Assembly: GCF_000445105.1 (NCBI RefSeq)
Contig: NZ_ATDP01000107.1
Span: forward strand, 186,001 to 250,000
Reading direction: 5' to 3'
Length of the DNA: 64,000 nucleotides
Source: Sphingobium lactosutens DS20
GTDB taxonomy: Bacteria; Pseudomonadota; Alphaproteobacteria; Sphingomonadales; Sphingomonadaceae
The notes beneath the pieces were generated by a model. That model did not search any database. It worked only from the letters and a program-made list of their open reading frames with translations, and had not been told where the DNA came from. Of this stretch, positions 59,702 to 64,000 are shown one piece after another. The translations under genes were made by a program, and so were the position numbers. How positions within the stretch are numbered: the first letter of the stretch is position 1; every line of letters begins with the position of its first letter.

Positions 59702-60596
59702 GGAAAGGGGGCACATATCTCCTGCGATCGTCCTCGTCCGCCCGCAAATGGGCGAGAATATCGGCAAGGCGGCCCGTTCTCGACCACGGGTCCCGGCTCC
59801 GCTCGACCCTGGCTCGAACCGAACGGAAGATGGCGTAGCTCCGCAGGCCCAGCCCCCACTCAGGACGAACGGGGATGTGGAGAAAGCATTCCCCGTCATC
59901 GTCCTCGTCCGTCCGCAACTGGGCGAGAATATCGGCAAGGCGGCGCGGGCCATGCTGAATTTCGGGTTGACCGAGATGCGGCTGGTCAGCCCGCGCGATG
60001 GCTGGCCCAATCCCGATGCCGGGCCGGCGGCGGCGGGCGCGGACGTCGTGCTGGACGGCGCGCAGGTCTATGAGACGCTGGCCGATGCGGTTGCCGATTG
60101 CGCCCATGTCTATGCGACCACGGTGCGCAAGCGCGGCGTGACCAAGCCGGTGGTCACGCCCGAGGAAGCCGCGCGCGAAATCCATGGCGCGACGGGGCGC
60201 AGCGCGTTCGTCTTCGGCCCGGAACGATCGGGCCTGGAAACCGACGATGTCGCATTGGCGCGCAAGATACTGACGGTGCCGATCAACCCCGACTTCGGAT
60301 CCCTCAATCTGGCACAAGCGGTGATCCTGTGCGCCTATGAATGGTCGAAACAGGCGTCGCTGACGCAGCCCACCATGTCCGATCTGGGCGAACCCGCGCC
60401 GCAAGAGGAGCTGGAAGGGATGATCGGCCAGCTGGAAACGCTGTTGGACAGCGCAGGCTATTTCTTCCCGCCCGATCGCGCGCCCGCGACCAAGCGGACG
60501 CTGCGCAACCTGCTGACCAAGCCGGGCTGGAATCATCTGGAGGTACGGACCTTGCGCGGCGTATTGTCCGCGCTGGGCAATCCGCGCGCCCGCTGA
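59379..60596 (+). CDS. trmJ: GIY-YIG nuclease domain fused in frame to TrmJ-type rRNA/tRNA methyltransferase
   Basis: One 405-residue frame. Residues 1-85 form a GIY-YIG endonuclease domain of the COG2827 small-protein type (HTYMLRCADGSYYLGHT, then Arg in LDARIAQHQSG and Glu in EEAIAAEQQIKGWSRKKKEAL). Residues 90-175 are a linker from REP-like DNA containing a truncated extra copy of the TrmJ start (IVLVRPQMGENIGKAAR). From about residue 174 a full TrmJ SPOUT domain follows (IVLVRPQLGENIGKAARAMLNFGL to FVFGPERSGLETDD and the knot NPDFGSLNLAQAV). TrmJ 2'-O-methylates tRNA position 32. A GTG at 59877 after ACGGGGAT could give TrmJ alone. The fusion may be accidental. Confidence 0.82.
   Translation: MSFHTYMLRCADGSYYLGHTDSLDARIAQHQSGDIAGYTHSRRPVSLVWQQDFGSREEAIAAEQQIKGWSRKKKEALIDGDWGLISALARKSFDTGLRQAQPLLRTNGERGHISPAIVLVRPQMGENIGKAARSRPRVPAPLDPGSNRTEDGVAPQAQPPLRTNGDVEKAFPVIVLVRPQLGENIGKAARAMLNFGLTEMRLVSPRDGWPNPDAGPAAAGADVVLDGAQVYETLADAVADCAHVYATTVRKRGVTKPVVTPEEAAREIHGATGRSAFVFGPERSGLETDDVALARKILTVPINPDFGSLNLAQAVILCAYEWSKQASLTQPTMSDLGEPAPQEELEGMIGQLETLLDSAGYFFPPDRAPATKRTLRNLLTKPGWNHLEVRTLRGVLSALGNPRAR
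59672..59946 (+). repeat. In-frame 171-bp-offset duplication (REP end plus trmJ 5' end)
   Basis: About 104 bases starting at 59672 recur starting at 59843, an offset of 171 bases (57 codons). Both copies contain GCAGGCYCAGCCCC, CTCAGGACGAACGGGGA and then ATCGTCCTCGTCCG with GGGCGAGAATATCGGCAAGG from the trmJ start. They are separated by 67 unshared bases (59776-59842). The first copy retains ISPAIV ahead of the match, where TrmJ proteins usually read MSPAIV, so it may be the older 5' end with its start codon changed to ATA. Confidence 0.8.
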
Positions 60597-60604
60597 CCCG
60601 CCGG

Positions 60605-61366
60605 TCAGATGCCGCCGGGATGCACCGGCCAGCCGCCCTGCTCCAGCGCGTAGGTCAACGCGGACACGCAGGCGTCAAGCCGCGCCTGATCCGTCGAGCG
60701 CACGACGAAATTCGCGCCAGTGCGGCCTTCGCGGAAAAAAGGGTAGCTGCCGATCTGGCAGCCTTCATGCGCCCTCTCGGTCTTGCCCAGCAGGTCGGCA
60801 ACCTCGCTTTCGGCGACCCAGCAGCCGATCGTCGTCGCCAGCAGCGGGCTGCCCCCTTCCAGCGTGCCCGTCAGGGCTTCGAGCATGCCGGCGGTGATCG
60901 ACGGCACGCCAGCCATGATGAAGATATTGCCATGCCGGATGCCCGGTGCGCCCGACATGCGGTTTTCGATCAGGCTCGCCCCATCGGGCACGCGCGCCAT
61001 GCGCAATCGCGCGTCGGTGAGGCCACCGCGCGTCTCATAATAGCTTTCAAGCACCGCCCGCGCCTTGGGATGGACAATGACCTCGACGCCCAGCGCCGCC
61101 GCAATGGCGTCGACGGTGATGTCATCATGGGTGGGGCCGATGCCGCCGGTGGTGAACAGATAATCATTGCGTGCGCGCAGGATATTGACCGCCTCGACAA
61201 TGGCGGGCTGGTCATCGGCGACGACGCGCACTTCGGCCAGCCTGATGCCCTGGACATTAAGCCAGGTCGCGATCTGCGCCACATTCCTGTCCTGCGTCCG
61301 GCCCGACAATATCTCGTCACCGATGACGATCAGGGCGGCGGTCCAGATGCGGTTGGGATCAGGCAT
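60605..61366 (-). CDS. CinA-type molybdopterin-binding domain protein
   Basis: The 253-residue protein corresponds to the N-terminal MoaB/MogA-like domain of CinA: AALIVIGDEILSGRTQDRNVAQIATWLNVQGIRLAEVRVV, then FTTGGIGPTHDDITVDAIAAALG and RMARVPDGASLIENRMSGAPGIRHGNIFIMAGVP. The nicotinamide-nucleotide amidase domain of longer CinA proteins is absent; single-domain versions are normal in alphaproteobacteria. It is convergent with trmJ and divergent from map. Function is unclear, with roles in pyridine-nucleotide repair or FAD processing proposed for relatives. Confidence 0.88.
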   Translation of the reverse strand: MPDPNRIWTAALIVIGDEILSGRTQDRNVAQIATWLNVQGIRLAEVRVVADDQPAIVEAVNILRARNDYLFTTGGIGPTHDDITVDAIAAALGVEVIVHPKARAVLESYYETRGGLTDARLRMARVPDGASLIENRMSGAPGIRHGNIFIMAGVPSITAGMLEALTGTLEGGSPLLATTIGCWVAESEVADLLGKTERAHEGCQIGSYPFFREGRTGANFVVRSTDQARLDACVSALTYALEQGGWPVHPGGI

Positions 61367-61445
61367 GGCGCGGTCATAGCCGCGCCTGCGCGCCCTGCCT
61401 AGACGCCCCCTCGCATTATGGCGTGCGAGCGATTATAAACGGGTT

Positions 61446-62273
61446 ATGACCGAATATATGACGATGACGGCCGATGCGCCGGTGAGCCGATCGACCGCGA
61501 TCAAGCTGCACGACGAATCCGGCTTTGCAGGCATGCGCAAGGCCGGGCGGCTGGCAGCCGAGATACTCGACGCGCTGGTCCCCCATGTCGTGCCCGGCGT
61601 CACCACCGGCGAACTGGACGATATCGTGCGCGGCATGACGCTGGAGGGCGGCGGCGTCCCTGCGACGCTGGGCTATCGCGGCTATACGCATAGCTGCTGC
61701 ATCAGCCTCAACAATGTCATCTGCCATGGCATTCCGGGCGACACGAAGATCAAGGATGGCGACATCCTCAACATCGACGTCACGCCGCAGGTCGATGGCT
61801 GGCACGGCGATACCAGCCGCATGTATATTGCCGGTGACGCGCCGATCAAGGCGCGCCGGCTGGTCGAGATCACCTATGAATGCCTGATGCTGGGCATAGA
61901 GCAGGCGAAGCCGGGCAATCATCTGGGCGACATCGGCCATGCGATCCAGCGCTTTGCCGAGAAGCATCGTTATGGCGTGGTGCGCGATTTCTGCGGCCAT
62001 GGCCTGGGCCGCGTATTCCATGACAGCCCGGAGGTCGTGCATATCGGCCGCCCCGGCACGGGTCCGGAACTGCGGCCGGGCATGTTCTTCACGATCGAGC
62101 CGATGATCAATATCGGCAAGCCCGACGTGCGCATGCTGGACGATGGCTGGACCGCGGTGACGCGCGACCGCAGCCTGTCGGCGCAATTTGAACATAGCAT
62201 CGGCATCACCGAAAGCGGATGCGAGATTTTCACGCAAAGCCCGGCCGGCCTGCACTGCCCGCCCTATCGCTGA
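61446..62273 (+). CDS. map: Type I methionine aminopeptidase
   Basis: The 275-residue enzyme shows the pita-bread fold with all five metal ligands recognisable: Asp in DGDILNIDVTPQVDGWHGDTSRM (two), His in DFCGHGLGRVFHDSPEVVH, Glu in FTIEPMINIG and Glu in AQFEHSIGITESG, plus the substrate His in YRGYTHSCCIS. It removes the initiator methionine from new proteins. About 15 residues before the conserved part suggest that a slightly later start is possible. It precedes glnB by 236 bases of regulatory DNA. Confidence 0.94.
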   Translation: MTEYMTMTADAPVSRSTAIKLHDESGFAGMRKAGRLAAEILDALVPHVVPGVTTGELDDIVRGMTLEGGGVPATLGYRGYTHSCCISLNNVICHGIPGDTKIKDGDILNIDVTPQVDGWHGDTSRMYIAGDAPIKARRLVEITYECLMLGIEQAKPGNHLGDIGHAIQRFAEKHRYGVVRDFCGHGLGRVFHDSPEVVHIGRPGTGPELRPGMFFTIEPMINIGKPDVRMLDDGWTAVTRDRSLSAQFEHSIGITESGCEIFTQSPAGLHCPPYR

Positions 62274-62281
62274 TCGAGCGA

Positions 62282-62329
62282 TGCCCATTATTTGGGCAGG
62301 GCGACAGGATATTGCCCGGAATGCGGGCA
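62282..62329. promoter_or_regulatory. Two NtrC-like 17-bp dyads upstream of glnB
   Basis: TGCCCA-N5-TGGGCA (62282-62298) and TGCCCG-N5-CGGGCA (62313-62329, extended to a perfect ATATTGCCCG/CGGGCAATAT pair) share the 6-5-6 dyad form of NtrC sites (TGCACC-N5-GGTGCA). Their centres are 31 bases apart, three helical turns, and about 87 and 118 bases before the predicted sigma-54 start. That spacing and distance resemble the enhancer of enterobacterial glnA. Confidence 0.6.
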
Positions 62330-62380
62330 ATATGGACAAAGATTGCTGCATCGCCGAAAGCAGTCCTAGCGATTCGCCGA

Positions 62381-62398
62381 TTGGCACGGTAATTGATA
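62381..62398 (+). promoter_or_regulatory. Sigma-54-like promoter of glnBA
   Basis: TTGGCACGGTAATTGATA contains the -24 element TGGCACG and, four bases later, TTGAT in place of TTGCW, with the GG and -12 region about 12 bases apart. Transcription would begin near 62408, roughly 100 bases before the glnB ATG. Nitrogen-regulated sigma-54 promoters of glnB-glnA are established in several proteobacteria. One mismatch in the -12 GC doublet lowers confidence. Confidence 0.6.
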
Positions 62399-62509
62399 GC
62401 CATGAGGGACGGGAACCAGCCTTGCGGGGGCATGGGATCGTCGCTTGAGGAGAGGCATGGAGGCACCGCCCTGCATGTCGGGGCGCGTCATGGGTTGGGA
62501 TTATTTGCG

Positions 62510-62848
62510 ATGAAGAAGATCGAGGCGATCATCAAGCCGTTCAAGCTGGACGAGGTGAAGGAAGCGCTGCACGAAGTGGGCGTTTCGGGCATCACCGTTA
62601 CCGAAGCCAAGGGGTTCGGCCGGCAGAAGGGCCATACCGAACTGTATCGCGGCGCCGAATATGTGGTCGATTTCCTGCCCAAGGTGAAGCTGGAAGTGGT
62701 GGTCGACGATTCGGTCGCCGATCGCGTGGTCGAAGCGATTTCCGCCGCGGCCCAGACCGGCCGGATCGGCGACGGCAAGATCTTCATTTCCAACATCGAG
62801 GGCGCGGTGCGCATCCGCACCGGCGAGCGCGACAGCGACGCAATCTGA
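62510..62848 (+). CDS. glnB: Nitrogen regulatory protein P-II
   Basis: The ATG at 62510 gives the canonical 112-residue PII, beginning MKKIEAIIKPFKLDEVKEAL. The T-loop contains Tyr51 (GHTELYRGAEYVVDF), the uridylylation site. The nucleotide-binding loops ITVTEAKGFGRQKGH and GRIGDGKIFISNIEGAVRIRTGERDSDAI are complete. PII reports 2-oxoglutarate and ATP/ADP state to glutamine synthetase control and NtrB. glnA follows 86 bases later, after a hairpin. Confidence 0.97.
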   Translation: MKKIEAIIKPFKLDEVKEALHEVGVSGITVTEAKGFGRQKGHTELYRGAEYVVDFLPKVKLEVVVDDSVADRVVEAISAAAQTGRIGDGKIFISNIEGAVRIRTGERDSDAI

Positions 62849-62890
62849 CAAGACGGCCGGTTCCACCGGGGCCGGCCGGCCAGGCATCAA

Positions 62891-62915
62891 CAAACCCCTT
62901 CGGGGGGGTTTTTCT
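62891..62915 (+). terminator. Hairpin with T-run between glnB and glnA
   Basis: AAACCCC pairs with GGGGTTT across a CTTCG-type loop (the segment reads ACCCCTTCGGGGGGGTTTTTC), giving a classical rho-independent terminator shape. Lying between two genes that are normally co-transcribed, it probably acts as a partial terminator, setting a lower glnA level from the upstream promoter or an independent glnA transcript. Confidence 0.75.
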
Positions 62916-62934
62916 GAAAGAAGGGCAAGCGCAT

Positions 62935-64000
62935 ATGGCCAACACGCCAAAAGACATCCTGAAGATGATCGAGGAAAAGGAGATCGAGTGGGTCGATGTC
63001 CGCTTCACCGATCCCAAGGGCAAGTGGCAGCACCTGACCATGGTGTCGAGTGTGCTTGGCGAGGATGAACTGACCGACGGCCTGATGTTCGACGGCTCCT
63101 CGATCGAGGGGTGGAAGGCGATCAACGAGTCGGACATGATCCTCAAGCCCGACCTGGACGCCGTCTATGTCGATCCGTTCAGCGCGACGCCGATGCTCAT
63201 CATCTTCTGCGACATTGTCGAGCCGGACACGGGCGAACTCTACAGCCGCGATCCGCGCTCGACCGCCAAGCGCGCCGAAGCCTTCGTCAAGTCGGCCGGC
63301 TTCGGCGACACGGTCTATGTCGGGCCGGAAGCCGAATTCTTCATGTTCGACGATGTGCGCTTCGAAAACGACTATTCGCAAAGCTATTACAAGATCGACG
63401 ACATCGAATTGCCGACCAACACCGGCAAGGAATATGAAGGCGGGAACCTCGGCCACCGTCCGCGCGCCAAGGGCGGCTATTTCCCGGTCGCGCCGGTCGA
63501 TCCGTGCACCGACATCCGCGCCGAAATGGTCAGCACCATGCTGGAAATGGGCTTGCCCTGCGACAAGCATCACCATGAAGTCGCCGCCGCGCAGCACGAA
63601 CTGGGCCTGACCTTCGGCACCCTGGTGCAGACCGCCGACCGTATGCAGATCTACAAATATGTCGTGCAGATGGTCGCGCAGGCCTATGGCAAGACCGCGA
63701 CCTTCATGCCCAAGCCGATCGCGCAGGACAATGGCAGCGGCATGCACACGCATATGTCGATCTGGGAAGGCGGCAAGCCGCTGTTCGCGGGCGACGGCTA
63801 TGCCGGCCTTTCGGAAACCTGCCTCTATTTCATCGGCGGCGTCATCAAGCATGCCAAGGCCCTAAATGCCTTCACCAATCCGACCACGAACAGCTACAAG
63901 CGGCTGGTGCCGGGCTTCGAAGCGCCGGTGCTGCTCGCCTATTCGGCGCGCAACCGTTCGGCCTCCTGCCGCATTCCCTATGGCGCGGGCGCCAAGGCGA
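62935..64000 (+). CDS. glnA: Glutamine synthetase type I (3' truncated by window)
   Basis: 355 residues are present before the window ends. GlnA motifs include FDGSSIEGWKAINESDM, VGPEAEFFMFDDVRF with metal ligands, CDKHHHEVAAAQHELGLTFG, the ATP-binding KPIAQDNGSGMHTHMSIW and NSYKRLVPGFEAPVLLAYSARNRSASCRIP with substrate-binding Arg residues. The full enzyme is about 470 residues, with an adenylylation Tyr lying beyond the window. It condenses ammonia with glutamate and is controlled through PII. Confidence 0.97.
   Translation, partial: MANTPKDILKMIEEKEIEWVDVRFTDPKGKWQHLTMVSSVLGEDELTDGLMFDGSSIEGWKAINESDMILKPDLDAVYVDPFSATPMLIIFCDIVEPDTGELYSRDPRSTAKRAEAFVKSAGFGDTVYVGPEAEFFMFDDVRFENDYSQSYYKIDDIELPTNTGKEYEGGNLGHRPRAKGGYFPVAPVDPCTDIRAEMVSTMLEMGLPCDKHHHEVAAAQHELGLTFGTLVQTADRMQIYKYVVQMVAQAYGKTATFMPKPIAQDNGSGMHTHMSIWEGGKPLFAGDGYAGLSETCLYFIGGVIKHAKALNAFTNPTTNSYKRLVPGFEAPVLLAYSARNRSASCRIPYGAGAKA

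Noticed and set aside
1..64000. CRISPR arrays or prophage structural genes
   Set aside because: No regularly spaced direct repeats of CRISPR length and no capsid, tail or lysis genes were seen; the only phage-like gene is the island integrase.

Overview
The window is a GC-rich stretch of chromosome from an alphaproteobacterium, most likely a sphingomonad (Sphingobium/Novosphingobium type). I infer this from the Caulobacter-type xylose genes, the sphingomonad-type D-mannonate dehydratase, the rpiB-glyA-nrdR-trmJ block and the style of short intergenic palindromes. It contains no rRNA, no complete tRNA and no CRISPR array. It divides into an integrated island, a sugar-catabolism region, and housekeeping genes interrupted by a small mobile/defence patch.

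Region 1 (1-19568) is the right end of an integrated genomic island. A translationally coupled aromatic-catabolic operon (fumarylacetoacetase-like enzyme, FAD-linked oxidoreductase, semialdehyde dehydrogenase, HpaH-type hydratase, HpaI-type aldolase, PanE-like reductase) leads into a Rieske oxygenase, a [2Fe-2S] ferredoxin, an NDH-2-like flavoprotein and a YdeP-type molybdoenzyme. An IS110/IS1111-type element abutting an inverted remnant of itself lies next to a truncated AraC gene. An aldo/keto reductase, a second aldehyde dehydrogenase and a second Rieske oxygenase follow. The region ends with a tyrosine recombinase and the 3' half of a tRNA-Arg(CCG) gene, which marks the attachment site.

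Region 2 (19.6-43.5 kb) is core-like. After a DCC protein, a DUF427 protein and an ABC1 kinase come seven tightly spaced minus-strand genes for glucuronoxylan use: two GH3 enzymes, ManD, a hexuronate transporter, UxaC, UxuB and a GDSL esterase. A GH67 alpha-glucuronidase and a LacI repressor lie divergently. After pyrF comes a xylose operon of Weimberg type (xylX, xylB, xylC, sugar porter, aldose epimerase). The GH3 and xylX promoters carry nearly identical LacI-type operators at the same distance from a TTGACA -35 box, so one repressor probably links both loci.

Region 3 (43.5-64 kb) is mostly housekeeping: purB, two cysteine desulfurases with a ferredoxin and a class A beta-lactamase, a LytS/LytTR two-component pair, rpiB, glyA, nrdR, trmJ, a CinA-domain protein, map, glnB and glnA (cut by the window end). 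Inserted material includes an ATPase/TOPRIM-like gene split by an IS5-family element with a clean CTAG duplication, and a small GIY-YIG nuclease unit bounded by perfect 14-bp inverted repeats that is fused in frame to trmJ. glnBA is preceded by a sigma-54-like promoter and two NtrC-like dyads.
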